Source: Streptomyces sp. WP-1
GTDB taxonomy: Bacteria; Actinomycetota; Actinomycetes; Streptomycetales; Streptomycetaceae
Reading direction: 5' to 3'
Assembly: GCF_030450125.1 (NCBI RefSeq)
Contig: NZ_CP123923.1
Span: forward strand, 5,270,001 to 5,334,000
DNA length: 64,000 nucleotides
The position numbers and the translations under genes were made by a program. Shown here piece by piece: positions 1 through 9,777 of the stretch. The notes beneath the pieces were generated by a model. It was given only the letters and a program-made list of their open reading frames with translations, had not been told where the DNA came from and made no database searches. Each line of letters starts with the position of its first letter. Within the stretch, counting starts at the first letter, position 1.

Positions 1-173
1 CCACACGTCAGGCCCCCGGGAAGCCCGGGCCACGCACATTCACTCGTACGGGTCGGCTTTCGCGGAACGCGGGCTCACAGACTGATCGTTCATCATTCGT
101 ACGCGCGCGGTCCGGTCGCACACACGCGCCGCGCGTCCGGACGTCCGTGCGCTGAGAGGGGGAGCAGCCCGCA
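1..173. other. Upstream spacer with a possible terminator hairpin
   Basis: No gene is supported here. Frame 1 stays open up to a TGA overlapping the GTG at 174, but its third positions are not GC-rich and its product shows none of the hydrophobic character of MreD, the usual upstream neighbour of pbp2. A GC-rich imperfect inverted repeat at 11-31 (around CCGGGAAGCCCGG) could be a hairpin following that upstream gene. An AGAGGGGGAG ribosome-binding site at 155-164 belongs to the next gene. Confidence 0.35.
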
Positions 174-2432
174 GTGACCAACATCCCCGAGACCGGCCGG
201 ACCCCACGGGTCCAGATCCGGCTCGTCGTGATCCAGATCCTCGTCCTCTCGCTGCTCGGCACGCTCGGCGGCCGGCTGTGGTACCTCCAGATCCGGGAGG
301 GCGCGCAGTACCAGAAGGAGGCGTCGGGCAACCACGTCCAGCAGGTCGTCCAGCCCGCCGTGCGCGGCGAGATCCTGGACGCCCGCGGCGTGCCCCTCGC
401 GGACAACGAGACCCGCCTGGTGGTCTCCGCCTCCCGCACCGACCTGCTCAAGCAGAAGGACGACGGCAAGGCGGTCCTGACCAAGCTGGCCGGGGTCCTC
501 GGCATGCCCACCGAGGACGTCATGCAGAAGGTCCGCCTCTGCGACGCCAAGACCCCCCAGCCCTGCTGGAACGGATCGCCGTACCAGCCGATCCCGATCA
601 CCGACAAGGCCACGCCCCGCCAGGCCCTCCAGATCCGCGAGCGCTCCGAGGACTTCCCCGGCATCACCGCCGAGCCCGAGGCCGTGCGCCGCTATCCGAG
701 CCCCGGCAGGTCCAACACCGCGCAGGTCCTCGGCTATCTCTCGCCGGTCACCGACGACGAGATCCAGAAGGCCAAGAACACCAGCTCGCCCTATCTGCGC
801 TCGGACATGGTCGGCCGCTCGGGCCTGGAGCGGGAGTACGACAAGGAGCTGCGCGGCAAGGCCGGCGTGACCCGCTACGAGGTGGACAACCTCGGCCGGG
901 TCATCGGCAAGGCCAAGTCGGACGCGGCCGAGCCCGGCTCCAACCTGGTCACCAGCATCGACTCCCGCGTCCAGCGGGTCGCGGAGTACGAACTGGACAA
1001 GGCGATGAAGGCCGCCCGCACCCAGTTCGACTCCATCACCGGGGAGAACTACAAGGCGGACTCCGGCGCCGTGGTGGTGATGGAGGCCAAGACCGGCCGT
1101 ATCGTCGCCATGGCCTCGGCGCCCACGTACGACCCGAACGCCTGGGTGGGCGGTATCTCCGCCAAGGACTACAAGGCCCTCACCGGCAAGAACTCCGACT
1201 ACCCGCTGCTCAACCGGGCCATACAGGGTCAGGCGGCCCCCGGCTCGACCTTCAAGGTGGTCTCCACGGCCGCCGCCGTCCAGGCGGGCTACGCGTGGAA
1301 CGGCGGCTACCCGTGCACCAGCGACTACCGGGTGGGCAACCAGATCTTCAAGAACTTCGAGGGCGAGAACTTCGGCGACATCTCGCTGGGCCGCGCCCTG
1401 GAGGTCTCCTGCGACACCGTGTTCTACGGCATCGCCGACAAGGAGTGGAAGAAGGACGGCGGCATCAACCCCAAGAAGGGTGAGCCGAAGGACTACTTCT
1501 TCAAGACCGCCCACCAGTTCGGCCTCGGCAAGCCGACCGGCGTCGACCTGCCCAACGAGGTGAACGGCCGCGTCCCGGACCGCCAGTGGAAGCTGGACTA
1601 CTGGAAGGCCAACAAGGACTCCTGGTGCAAGACCGGCAAGAAGGACGGCACCTACGTCGAGAAGATCGCCTACGAGAACTGCCTCGAGGGCGACAAGATG
1701 CGCGAGGGTGACGAGATCAACTACTCCATCGGCCAGGGCGACACCCTCGTCACGCCGATCCAGGAGGCGATGATCTACGGCGCCGTCGCCAACGGCGGCA
1801 CCGAGTACGTCCCGACCATCGGCAAGGCGATCGTCAGCCCCGACGGCAAGACCGTCCAGGAGATCAAGCCCCAGGTGCAGCGCAAGCTGCCGATCACCCA
1901 GGCCACCCTCAAGGGCATGGACGACGCCTTCGCGGGCGTCATCACCCGGGGTACGGCGGCGTGGAAGTTCAGCGGCTGGCCGCAGGACAAGATCCCGCTG
2001 CACGGCAAGACCGGTACGGCGGAGGTCTACGGCAAGCAGACCACCTCCTGGATGGCCACGTACTCCAAGGACTACACGGTGATCATGACGATCGCCCAGG
2101 CCGGTACGGGTTCCGGAGCCTCCGGTGAGGCCGTGCGCAACATCTACAGCGCGCTCTACGGCGTCCAGGGCGACGGCTCCGTCGACAGCAAGAAGGCGTT
2201 CCTGCCCCAGCCGCAGCAGTCCCTGCCGAAGATCCGCACGGACGGCACCATCGCCGCGCCGAAGGTCCCCAAGGACGCGGCGAAGGACACCGAGGCCGCC
2301 CAGAAGAACAACCCGAGCAACGGCACCGACCAGCAGCAGCCCGCCGGTACCGCCCCACCCACGAACAACGGCAACAGCAACACCCGAAGGCGCCCGCGCC
2401 GTAAGCGGGGGAGCCGGAGGATGCCCTCATGA
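174..2432 (+). CDS. mrdA: Penicillin-binding protein 2 (elongasome transpeptidase)
   Basis: A class B penicillin-binding protein that cross-links peptidoglycan in the elongation machinery, working outside the membrane with RodA and the Mre proteins. One N-terminal membrane segment (about residues 15-38) is followed by a dimerisation domain and a transpeptidase domain. The active-site motifs are visible: S358-T-F-K361 (SxxK), S518-I-G520 in the SxN position, and K612-T-G-T. The 752 aa length is a little long because of a Pro/Gln/Asn-rich tail that ends in a cluster of arginines. The GTG start at 174 is chosen because AGAGGGGGAG lies about 10 nt upstream. The stop overlaps the rodA start (ATGA), so the two are translationally coupled. 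In Streptomyces this pair belongs to the mreBCD-pbp2-rodA cluster important for spore wall synthesis (family knowledge). Confidence 0.95.
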   Translation: MTNIPETGRTPRVQIRLVVIQILVLSLLGTLGGRLWYLQIREGAQYQKEASGNHVQQVVQPAVRGEILDARGVPLADNETRLVVSASRTDLLKQKDDGKAVLTKLAGVLGMPTEDVMQKVRLCDAKTPQPCWNGSPYQPIPITDKATPRQALQIRERSEDFPGITAEPEAVRRYPSPGRSNTAQVLGYLSPVTDDEIQKAKNTSSPYLRSDMVGRSGLEREYDKELRGKAGVTRYEVDNLGRVIGKAKSDAAEPGSNLVTSIDSRVQRVAEYELDKAMKAARTQFDSITGENYKADSGAVVVMEAKTGRIVAMASAPTYDPNAWVGGISAKDYKALTGKNSDYPLLNRAIQGQAAPGSTFKVVSTAAAVQAGYAWNGGYPCTSDYRVGNQIFKNFEGENFGDISLGRALEVSCDTVFYGIADKEWKKDGGINPKKGEPKDYFFKTAHQFGLGKPTGVDLPNEVNGRVPDRQWKLDYWKANKDSWCKTGKKDGTYVEKIAYENCLEGDKMREGDEINYSIGQGDTLVTPIQEAMIYGAVANGGTEYVPTIGKAIVSPDGKTVQEIKPQVQRKLPITQATLKGMDDAFAGVITRGTAAWKFSGWPQDKIPLHGKTGTAEVYGKQTTSWMATYSKDYTVIMTIAQAGTGSGASGEAVRNIYSALYGVQGDGSVDSKKAFLPQPQQSLPKIRTDGTIAAPKVPKDAAKDTEAAQKNNPSNGTDQQQPAGTAPPTNNGNSNTRRRPRRKRGSRRMPS

Positions 2433-3625
2433 CCGGCGCGAACAGCTTCTCCGTCTCCGGGTACGGCCCCGCGCGGGCCGGCTGGACCAGGCTCTTCGCC
2501 CGCGACTCGCTGGCGCGGCGCCTGGACTGGCCGATACTGCTGTCCGCGCTCGCCCTGTCGCTGATGGGCTCGATGCTGGTCTTCTCGGCGACCCGCAACC
2601 GCACCGAGATCAACCAGGGAGACCCGTACTTCTTCCTGGAGCGGCACCTGATGAACCTGGGCATCGGGTTCGCCCTGATGCTCGCCACCCTCTGGCTGGG
2701 CCACCGCGCCCTGCGCAACGCGGTGCCGGTCCTCTACGGCGCCTCGGTCCTGCTCGCCCTGGTGGTGCTCACCCCGCTCGGCGCGACCATCAACGGCCAG
2801 CGCAACTGGATCGTGATCGGCGGCTTCTCCGTCCAGCCCGCCGAGTTCCTCAAGATCGCGATCATCCTGGGCATGGCGATGCTGCTGTCCGCGCGGGTGG
2901 ACGCGGGCGACAAGCCGTTCCCGGACCACCGCACCGTGGCGCAGTCCCTGGGGCTCGCGGCCGTGCCCTGCATGATCCTGCTGCTGATGCCGGACCTCGG
3001 CTCGGTGCTGGCGATGGTGGCCATCATCCTGGGCGTGCTGCTCGCCTCCGGCTCCTCCAACCGCTGGGTGTTCGGGCTGCTCGCCACCGGTGTGGTCGGC
3101 TGTATCGCCATCTGGCAGCTGCACATCCTGGACCAGTACCAGATCAACCGCTTCGCGGCCTTCGCCAACCCGGACCTCGACCCGGCCGGCGTCGGCTACA
3201 ACACCAACCAGGCCCGTATCGCCATCGGCTCCGGCGGACTGACCGGCGCCGGGCTGTTCCACGGCTCGCAGACCACCGGCCAGTTCGTGCCCGAGCAGCA
3301 GACCGACTTCGTGTTCACGGTGGCGGGCGAGGAACTGGGCTTCCTGGGCGCCGGTCTCATCATCTTCCTGATCGGCGTCATCCTGTGGCGCGCCTGCCGG
3401 ATCGCCCGGGACTCGACCGAGCTGTACGGCACCATCGTGGCCGCCGGGATCGTGGCCTGGTTCGCCTTCCAGTCGTTCGAGAACATCGGCATGACCCTCG
3501 GCATCATGCCGGTCACCGGCCTGCCGCTGCCCTTCGTGTCGTACGGCGGATCATCGATGTTCGCGGTGTGGGTGGCCGTGGGACTGCTCCAGTCGATCAA
3601 GGTGCAGCGGCCGATGTCGGCGTAA
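2429..3625 (+). CDS. rodA: RodA/FtsW-family peptidoglycan glycosyltransferase
   Basis: A SEDS polymerase that extends glycan strands from lipid II and pairs with the upstream PBP2. The 398 aa protein is almost entirely hydrophobic with about ten membrane segments. It carries the SEDS signatures INGQRNWI and QPAEFLKI near residues 120-145 and the C-terminal GIMPVTGLPLPFVSYGGSS motif. The ATG overlaps the pbp2 stop by 4 nt. A strong hairpin follows at 3635-3670, closing the operon. Identification as RodA rather than FtsW rests on the PBP2 neighbour. Confidence 0.94.
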   Translation: MTGANSFSVSGYGPARAGWTRLFARDSLARRLDWPILLSALALSLMGSMLVFSATRNRTEINQGDPYFFLERHLMNLGIGFALMLATLWLGHRALRNAVPVLYGASVLLALVVLTPLGATINGQRNWIVIGGFSVQPAEFLKIAIILGMAMLLSARVDAGDKPFPDHRTVAQSLGLAAVPCMILLLMPDLGSVLAMVAIILGVLLASGSSNRWVFGLLATGVVGCIAIWQLHILDQYQINRFAAFANPDLDPAGVGYNTNQARIAIGSGGLTGAGLFHGSQTTGQFVPEQQTDFVFTVAGEELGFLGAGLIIFLIGVILWRACRIARDSTELYGTIVAAGIVAWFAFQSFENIGMTLGIMPVTGLPLPFVSYGGSSMFAVWVAVGLLQSIKVQRPMSA

Positions 3626-3634
3626 GGCACCACC

Positions 3635-3670
3635 ACGGCAGAGGGCGTCCGTCCGGGCGCCCTCTGCCGT
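3635..3670 (+). terminator. Terminator after rodA
   Basis: A perfect 13-bp stem, ACGGCAGAGGGCG pairing with CGCCCTCTGCCGT, with a 10-nt loop, 10 nt after the rodA stop. There is no T-tract, as is usual in Streptomyces. Confidence 0.75.
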
Positions 3671-3687
3671 ATCCGCCCGCCGCGCAC

Positions 3688-3693
3688 TAGATT
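3688..3693 (+). promoter_or_regulatory. -10 box of a leaderless promoter
   Basis: TAGATT ends 6 nt before the ATG at 3700, which would put the transcription start at or next to the start codon. No ribosome-binding site is visible. Confidence 0.5.
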
Positions 3694-3699
3694 CGATCC

Positions 3700-5199
3700 A
3701 TGGCGGAGACGAAACGCGAGATCGAGCGCAAGTACGAATCCGATGAGGGCGGGCTGCCCGATCTGACGGGCGTCGGCCCGGTGGCCGCCGTACTCGACAA
3801 GGGCCTGGTCGAGCTGGACGCCACCTACTACGACACCGCCGACCAGCGCCTCGCCGCCGCCTCCGTCACCCTGCGCCGCCGCACCGGCGGCTCCGACGCC
3901 GGCTGGCACCTCAAACTCCCGGTCGCCCCCGGAGTCCGGGACGAGATCCGGGCCCCGCTCTCCGACACCCTCCCCGGGGAACTCGCCGCCCTGGTCCGCT
4001 CCCGGGTCCGGGAGGCGGAGCCGGTCCCGCTGGTCCGGCTGCGCTCCGCCCGGGACGTGCGCCATCTGGTGGACGCGGACGGCGCCCTGCTGGCCGAGGC
4101 GAGCGTGGACGCGGTGACCGCCGAACGGCTCACCGGCGCGGGCGGGACCGTCCGGTGGACCGAGATCGAGGTGGAGCTGGCCGACGGGGGAGACCCCGCC
4201 TTCCTCGACCAGGTGGAGGAACGCCTGGCCAGGGCGGGCGTACGGCCGTCCGCCTCGCCCTCCAAACTGGCCCGCGCCCTCGAACTCACCGGCGGGCTGC
4301 GCCGCCCGCCCGCCGCGCGCGCCGAGCCGGTCACCGCGGGCGACCACGTCCTCGCCTATCTCCGCGCCCAGCGGGACGCCCTGGTCGCCCTCGACCCCGC
4401 CGTCCGCCTCGGCACCCCCGACGCCGTGCACCGGATGCGGGTCGCCACCCGCCGCGCCCGGGGCACCCTGCACACCTTCCGCGCGATCCTCGACCGCGCC
4501 GCCACCGAGCCGGTCGCCGCCGACCTGAAGTGGCTCGCGGGCGAACTGGGCGTCGACCGCGACCAGGAGGTGCTGGCCGAGCGGCTGACCACCGCCCTCG
4601 ACGCCCTGCCGGCCGACCTGGCCACCGGCCGGATCCACGAGCGCCTCACCTCCTGGGCCCGGACCCGGACCTCCGCCGCCCCCGCCCACCTCGCCGGCGT
4701 CCTGGACTCCCCCCGCCACCTCGCCCTCCTGAACACCCTGGACGCCCTGCTCGCCGACCCGCCGCTGCGCAGGGCCGCCGCCCGCAAACCGAAGAAGGCG
4801 CTGCTCAAGGCCGTACACAAGGACCTCGCGAAGCTCACCACCCGGATCGAGCGGGCGCTGGCGCTGCCGCCCGGCACGGACCGCGACCTCGCCCTGCACG
4901 AGGCCCGCAAGAAGGCCAAGCGCACCCGGTACGCCGCCGAGGCCGCCACCCCCGCGCTCGGCGCCCGCGCCCGCGAGCTCACCGCCGCCATGAAGTCCCT
5001 CACCACCCTTCTCGGCGACCACCAGGACAGCGTCATGGCCCGCCGCACCCTGCGCGAGCTGGCCGCGGTGGCCCACGCGGCGGGGGAGAACGCGTTCCCC
5101 TACGGGGTGCTGTACGCCAGGGAGGAGGCGCGGGCGGCGGCAGCGGAGGCCGAGCTGCCGAAGCGGTGGCGCAAGGCCGCGGACCGCTCGTCCGGCTGA
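3700..5199 (+). CDS. CYTH and CHAD domain protein
   Basis: A soluble protein with two domains. The N-terminal CYTH (triphosphate tunnel) domain has the signature EIERKYE at residues 6-12, which binds triphosphate or polyphosphate with divalent metal. The C-terminal CHAD domain (about residues 210-490) has the conserved basic helices HRMRVATRRAR and HEARKKAKRTRY. CHAD domains are known to bind polyphosphate, so a role in polyphosphate or triphosphate metabolism is likely but not proven. At 499 aa it has the normal length for this fusion. It stands alone between two transcription units and appears to have a leaderless promoter. Its exact substrate cannot be read from sequence. Confidence 0.9.
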   Translation: MAETKREIERKYESDEGGLPDLTGVGPVAAVLDKGLVELDATYYDTADQRLAAASVTLRRRTGGSDAGWHLKLPVAPGVRDEIRAPLSDTLPGELAALVRSRVREAEPVPLVRLRSARDVRHLVDADGALLAEASVDAVTAERLTGAGGTVRWTEIEVELADGGDPAFLDQVEERLARAGVRPSASPSKLARALELTGGLRRPPAARAEPVTAGDHVLAYLRAQRDALVALDPAVRLGTPDAVHRMRVATRRARGTLHTFRAILDRAATEPVAADLKWLAGELGVDRDQEVLAERLTTALDALPADLATGRIHERLTSWARTRTSAAPAHLAGVLDSPRHLALLNTLDALLADPPLRRAAARKPKKALLKAVHKDLAKLTTRIERALALPPGTDRDLALHEARKKAKRTRYAAEAATPALGARARELTAAMKSLTTLLGDHQDSVMARRTLRELAAVAHAAGENAFPYGVLYAREEARAAAAEAELPKRWRKAADRSSG

Positions 5200-5254
5200 C
5201 CGTTCGGAGGAGCCCCGCGGGCGGGTTACGCTGGATGGTCACCCCTGTCAGCTC

Positions 5255-7231
5255 ATGAAGGTTCGCGAGATGCCTGTCGAGTCGGTTTTCCCGCAGCTCG
5301 AAGCTCTGCTCCCGCACGTGCAGAAGCCGATCCAGTACGTAGGCGGAGAACTCAACTCCACCGTCAAGGACTGGGACGAGTGCGACGTCCGCTGGGCGCT
5401 CATGTACCCGGACGCGTACGAGGTCGGTCTGCCCAACCAGGGCGTCATGATCCTCTACGAGGTGCTCAACGAGCAGGACGGCGTCCTCGCCGAGCGCACG
5501 TACAGCGTGTGGCCGGACCTGGAGGCGCTGATGCGTGAGCACCGCGTCCCGCAGTTCACGGTGGACGGCCACCGCCCGGTGAAGGCGTTCGACGTGTTCG
5601 GCCTCAGCTTCTCCACGGAGCTGGGCTACACGAACATGCTCACCGCCCTGGACCTGGCCGGCATCCCGCTGGAGTCCGGGGACCGCACCGAGGACGACCC
5701 GATCGTCCTGGCCGGCGGCCACGCGGCCTTCAACCCGGAGCCGATCGCCGACTTCATCGACGCGGCGATCATCGGCGACGGCGAGCAGGCCGTGCTGGAC
5801 ATGACCCGGATCATCCGGGAGTGGAAGGCCGAGGGCCGCCCCGGCGGCCGCGAGGAGGTCCTTCTCCGGCTGGCCAAGACGGGCTCGGTGTACATCCCGG
5901 CGTTCTACGACGTCGAGTACCTCCCCGACGGCCGGATCGGCCGCGTCGTACCGAACAGGTCGGGCGTGCCGTGGCGGGTCTCCAAGCACACCGTCATGGA
6001 CCTGGACGAGTGGCCCTACCCCAAGCAGCCCCTCGTGCCGCTGGCCGAGACCGTCCATGAGCGGATGTCGGTGGAGATCTTCCGCGGCTGCACCCGCGGC
6101 TGCCGCTTCTGCCAGGCGGGCATGATCACCCGCCCCGTGCGCGAGCGCTCCATCACGGGCATCGGCGACATGGTGGAGCGCGGTCTGAACGCGACCGGCT
6201 TCGAGGAGGTCGGCCTGCTCTCCCTGTCCTCCGCGGACCACTCGGAGATCGGCGAGATCGCCAAGGGCCTGGCGGACCGCTACACGGACGACAAGATCGG
6301 CCTGTCGCTGCCCTCCACCCGCGTGGACGCCTTCAACGTCGACCTGGCCAACGAGCTGACCCGCAACGGGCGCCGCTCCGGTCTGACCTTCGCCCCCGAG
6401 GGCGGCTCCGAGCGCATGCGCAAGGTCATCAACAAGATGGTCTCGGAGGAGGACCTGATCCGTACGGTCGCCACGGCCTACGGCAACGGCTGGCGCCAGG
6501 TGAAGCTGTACTTCATGTGCGGCCTGCCCACCGAGACCGACGAGGACGTGCTGCAGATCGCCGACATGGCGACCCACGTCATCCAGAAGGGCCGCGAGGT
6601 GTCGGGGGCCAACGACATCCGCTGCACCGTCTCGATCGGCGGCTTCGTCCCCAAGCCCCACACGCCCTTCCAGTGGGCCCCGCAGCTGTCGGCGGAGGAG
6701 ACGGACGCGCGGCTCCAGAAGCTGCGCGACAAGATCCGCGGCGACAAGAAGTACGGCCGTTCCATCGGCTTCCGCTACCACGACGGCAAGCCCGGCATCG
6801 TGGAGGGCCTCCTGTCCCGCGGTGACCGCCGTATCGGCGATGTCATCCGCGCGGTCTACGAGGACGGCGGCCGCTTCGACGGCTGGCGCGAGCACTTCTC
6901 CTACGACCGCTGGATGGCCTGCGCCGACAAGGCCCTCGCGGCCCACGGCGTGGACGTCGACTGGTACACCACCCGCGAGCGCGCCTACGAGGAGGTCCTG
7001 CCCTGGGACCACCTCGACTCCGGTCTCGACAAGGACTGGCTCTGGGAGGACTGGCAGGACGCCCTCGACGAGACCGAGGTCGAGGACTGCCGCTGGACCC
7101 CGTGCTTCGACTGCGGTGTCTGCCCGCAGATGGACACGCACATCCAGATCGGCCCGACGGGCAAGAAGCTGCTGCCGCTGACCGTGAAGAACGCGGGCCC
7201 GGCGCCGGCGGCGAGCGGGCACACGCACTGA
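5255..7231 (+). CDS. B12-binding radical SAM protein (TIGR03960 type)
   Basis: A radical S-adenosylmethionine enzyme of unknown reaction. A cobalamin-binding-like N-terminal region is followed by the cluster motif CTRGCRFC (C-x3-C-x2-C) near residues 280-287. A second cysteine set, CFDCGVC, lies near residue 620. It is normally encoded beside, or fused to, a TIGR03936/DUF2344 protein. Here that partner is at 12034-12852, with an iron-uptake operon in between. The ATG at 5255 gives 658 aa; an in-frame ATG at 5270 (MPVESVFPQL) is an equally plausible start because neither has a clear ribosome-binding site. Family assignment is firm, function is not. Confidence 0.93.
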   Translation: MKVREMPVESVFPQLEALLPHVQKPIQYVGGELNSTVKDWDECDVRWALMYPDAYEVGLPNQGVMILYEVLNEQDGVLAERTYSVWPDLEALMREHRVPQFTVDGHRPVKAFDVFGLSFSTELGYTNMLTALDLAGIPLESGDRTEDDPIVLAGGHAAFNPEPIADFIDAAIIGDGEQAVLDMTRIIREWKAEGRPGGREEVLLRLAKTGSVYIPAFYDVEYLPDGRIGRVVPNRSGVPWRVSKHTVMDLDEWPYPKQPLVPLAETVHERMSVEIFRGCTRGCRFCQAGMITRPVRERSITGIGDMVERGLNATGFEEVGLLSLSSADHSEIGEIAKGLADRYTDDKIGLSLPSTRVDAFNVDLANELTRNGRRSGLTFAPEGGSERMRKVINKMVSEEDLIRTVATAYGNGWRQVKLYFMCGLPTETDEDVLQIADMATHVIQKGREVSGANDIRCTVSIGGFVPKPHTPFQWAPQLSAEETDARLQKLRDKIRGDKKYGRSIGFRYHDGKPGIVEGLLSRGDRRIGDVIRAVYEDGGRFDGWREHFSYDRWMACADKALAAHGVDVDWYTTRERAYEEVLPWDHLDSGLDKDWLWEDWQDALDETEVEDCRWTPCFDCGVCPQMDTHIQIGPTGKKLLPLTVKNAGPAPAASGHTH

Positions 7232-7249
7232 CGTGGCCGAGTGACGGCT

Positions 7250-7278
7250 GAGCCCCTTCCCGGACCGGGAAGGGGCTC
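7250..7278. terminator. Bidirectional terminator between convergent genes
   Basis: GAGCCCCTTCCCG pairs with CGGGAAGGGGCTC around a 3-nt loop, midway between the convergent stops at 7231 and 7314. It can serve both strands. Confidence 0.75.
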
Positions 7279-7313
7279 ATCGTCGTGACCGCCCGGTGTG
7301 CGGGCCGTGTTCG

Positions 7314-8570
7314 TCAGGCGAGCAGTTCCTCGGCCCAGGTACGGCCGGGGGCGGAGACACCGGGCGGGCAGGCGAACAGGCCCGAACCGACGTGCTGGAT
7401 GTACTCGTTGAGGGCGTCGTTCATGCCGAGCTTGCGCTGGAGCGCGACGAACTGCTCGCGCGGGTCCTTCTGGAAGGCGATGAAGAACAGCCCGGCGTCC
7501 AGTTCACCGCTGGACGGGACGATGCCGTCGGTGAAGGAGTAGCCGCGCCGCAGGATCCGGATGCCCCCGTTGTTCTCGTGGGCGGCCAGCCGCATGTGCG
7601 CGTTCGCCGGTATGACCGGACGGCCGTCGGCGCCCTTGGCCTTGAAGTCGGGCGTGTCGAACTCCTTCGAGCCCGTCAGCGGGGCCCCGGAGTACTTGTG
7701 GCGGCCGAACACGTTCTGCTGGTCCGCGAGGTAGTCGCGGTCCCAGCCCTCGATCCGCATCTGGATCCGCCGGGCCACCAGGTAGCTGCCGCCGCGCATC
7801 CACGCCTGATCGGTCTCCTTGCCGACCCATACGTGCTCGTTCATCAGGTCGGTGTCGTCGCCGTGGATGTTGCGCGTGCCGTCCTTGAAGCCCATCAGGT
7901 TGCGCGGGGTCTGCTGGTCGGCGCCGTTGGAGGCGGCCTTTCCGAAGCCGAGCTGGGACCAGCGCATGACCACGGTGTCCCGGCCGATCCGGGCCAGGTT
8001 GCGGATGGCGTGGAAGGCGACGAGCGGATCGTCGGCGCACGCCTGGATCGCGAGGTCGCCGCCGCTGCGGTCCGGGTCCAGGTCGGCCGGTGGCAGATGC
8101 GGGAGGTCCGCGAGCGCGGCCGGGCGCCGGTCGGCGAGCCCGAACCGGTCGTCGAACAGGGACGGACCGAGGCCGAAGGTGATCGTGAGGTTGGCCGGGG
8201 AGAGCCCGTACGCCTCGCCGGTGTCGGCCGGGGGCGCGCTCAGGTTGGCGTTGTCGCCCGGGACGGTACGCCCCTGGGTCATCGCCGCCGCGGCCGCGGT
8301 CCAGGTCCTCAGCAGCGCGCGCAGCGCGGCCCGCTTCTCCTTGACGCCGCCGGTCGCCGTGATGTCGTAGGTGGCGAAGGCCAGCCGGTCCTGGGCCGGG
8401 GTGGCGATGCCGGCCTGGTGGGTGCCGTAGAACGGGACGAGGTCCGCCGGGGCGTCGGCGGCGTGGGACTCCTGCCGGCAGCCGGTCAGGGCCCCGGCGG
8501 CGGCCCCGCCCGCGAGTGCCGCCCCGCCGAGGGCGAGGAGCCCCCGGCGGGAATGGTGGCGCTCGGACAT
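7314..8570 (-). CDS. efeB: Dye-decolorizing heme peroxidase / deferrochelatase EfeB
   Basis: The peroxidase component of the EfeUOB iron-uptake system, exported as a folded heme protein. The N-terminus carries a twin-arginine signal (RRGLLALGG followed by an Ala-rich stretch and a Cys), so Tat export is expected. The Dyp family motif GxxDG appears as GFKDGTRNI, and a conserved His lies in the AHMRLAAHE stretch. The length of 418 aa is typical. The start ATG at 8570 overlaps the efeO stop (TGATG), which shows operon coupling. It is the last gene of efeU-efeO-efeB, under the iron box at 10725-10746. Whether it acts on ferrous iron or on heme is debated for the family. Confidence 0.93.
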   Translation of the reverse strand: MSERHHSRRGLLALGGAALAGGAAAGALTGCRQESHAADAPADLVPFYGTHQAGIATPAQDRLAFATYDITATGGVKEKRAALRALLRTWTAAAAAMTQGRTVPGDNANLSAPPADTGEAYGLSPANLTITFGLGPSLFDDRFGLADRRPAALADLPHLPPADLDPDRSGGDLAIQACADDPLVAFHAIRNLARIGRDTVVMRWSQLGFGKAASNGADQQTPRNLMGFKDGTRNIHGDDTDLMNEHVWVGKETDQAWMRGGSYLVARRIQMRIEGWDRDYLADQQNVFGRHKYSGAPLTGSKEFDTPDFKAKGADGRPVIPANAHMRLAAHENNGGIRILRRGYSFTDGIVPSSGELDAGLFFIAFQKDPREQFVALQRKLGMNDALNEYIQHVGSGLFACPPGVSAPGRTWAEELLA

Positions 8571-9715
8571 CAGCTGTTCACCTTGGCGGCGACCTGGGAG
8601 AGCGGCTCGGCGAGTCCGTCGACCTTCTGGGTGAGCACGCGCCGCTTGTCGTTGCCGACCGTGGAGTAGTCGACGTAGCCGCTGCCCTTCTTGTAGGGCT
8701 TGAGCGCGTCGAGGACGCTCGCGTACTGCTGGGTGACCGTCTTCGCCAGCGCCGGGTCGATCCGGGTCAGCGCGGGCTTCAGCAGGTCGAACGCCTTCTC
8801 GCCGCCGACGACGTTGGCCTCGAAGTCGGACAGGTCGGTGTGGCTGTAGCGGTCCTCCTCGCCGGTGATCTTGCTGGAGGCGACCTCGTTGAGCAGATCG
8901 GTGGCGCCGTTGGCGAGCTGGGCCGGCTGGTAGGAGGTCTTCGCCACCAGGGACTTGAGCTTGGCCACGTCGGCGTCGAGCTTGTCGGCGATCGGGGCGG
9001 TGCCGGTCAGGGACTTGTCCTGCCACAGCGCCTTCTCCAGGCGGTGGAAGCCGGTCCACTTGGACTGGTCGGTGACGTCGTTGACCCGGGCGTCGATGTC
9101 GGGGTCGAGGTTGCCGAAGCTCTCGGCGACCGGCTCGACCTCTTCGTAGTAGTAGCGGGCGGGCGCGAACGCCTGCTCGGCCTGGGCGATGTCACCGGAC
9201 CGGACCGCGTCGGTGAACTTCTTCGTCGCCGGGACCAGCTTGTCGACCTCGGTGACGACGTAGCTCCTGTACCCGCCGACGGCCTGGTCCAGGTCGGCCT
9301 TGACCTTGGGGTCCTGCGACGGCTTGCCCGCGGCGCCGGTGACCGTGAAGGCGGTCTTCTCGGTCTTCGCGTTGGGGCAGTAGACCTGGTACTTGCCGCC
9401 GTTCAGGTGCAGCGAGAAGGTGCCGGACAGACCGGGGGAGAGGTTCTCCTTCTCGCCCATGATGATGTCGTCGCGCAGCAGCTCGGCCTCGGAGACCTTG
9501 TTGGCCTTGGTGTTCTTCACCGTGAAGGTGACCGGGCCCGCGGCGACGGAGTTCGGGGTGACGTGGCAGCCGTTGTCGTCGAGTTCCACGGAGACCTTGG
9601 CCGCGCCGGCGGGGGCACTGTCCGTCTTGTGCTTGGCGCATCCGGTGGCGACGAGTCCGGCGATGGCGAGCAGACCGGTGACCTGGAGGACGCGCGGCGT
9701 GGTGGATCTGGGCAT
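8570..9715 (-). CDS. efeO: Iron uptake lipoprotein EfeO (cupredoxin plus imelysin domains)
   Basis: The extracytoplasmic iron-binding component that delivers iron to EfeU. The signal peptide ends in a lipobox, LVATGC, with Cys26 as the lipidation site. A cupredoxin-like EfeO domain follows (about residues 35-130), then an imelysin M75 domain with the conserved GFHRLE (GxHxxE) motif near residue 220. At 381 aa it is full length. It lies 62 nt after efeU and is translationally coupled to efeB. Confidence 0.93.
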   Translation of the reverse strand: MPRSTTPRVLQVTGLLAIAGLVATGCAKHKTDSAPAGAAKVSVELDDNGCHVTPNSVAAGPVTFTVKNTKANKVSEAELLRDDIIMGEKENLSPGLSGTFSLHLNGGKYQVYCPNAKTEKTAFTVTGAAGKPSQDPKVKADLDQAVGGYRSYVVTEVDKLVPATKKFTDAVRSGDIAQAEQAFAPARYYYEEVEPVAESFGNLDPDIDARVNDVTDQSKWTGFHRLEKALWQDKSLTGTAPIADKLDADVAKLKSLVAKTSYQPAQLANGATDLLNEVASSKITGEEDRYSHTDLSDFEANVVGGEKAFDLLKPALTRIDPALAKTVTQQYASVLDALKPYKKGSGYVDYSTVGNDKRRVLTQKVDGLAEPLSQVAAKVNS

Positions 9716-9777
9716 GGGGCAGTGCTCCCTCGGGTCAGGGGTGTTTCAGGGGATCGGGACGAGAAGGGCGGGCACGG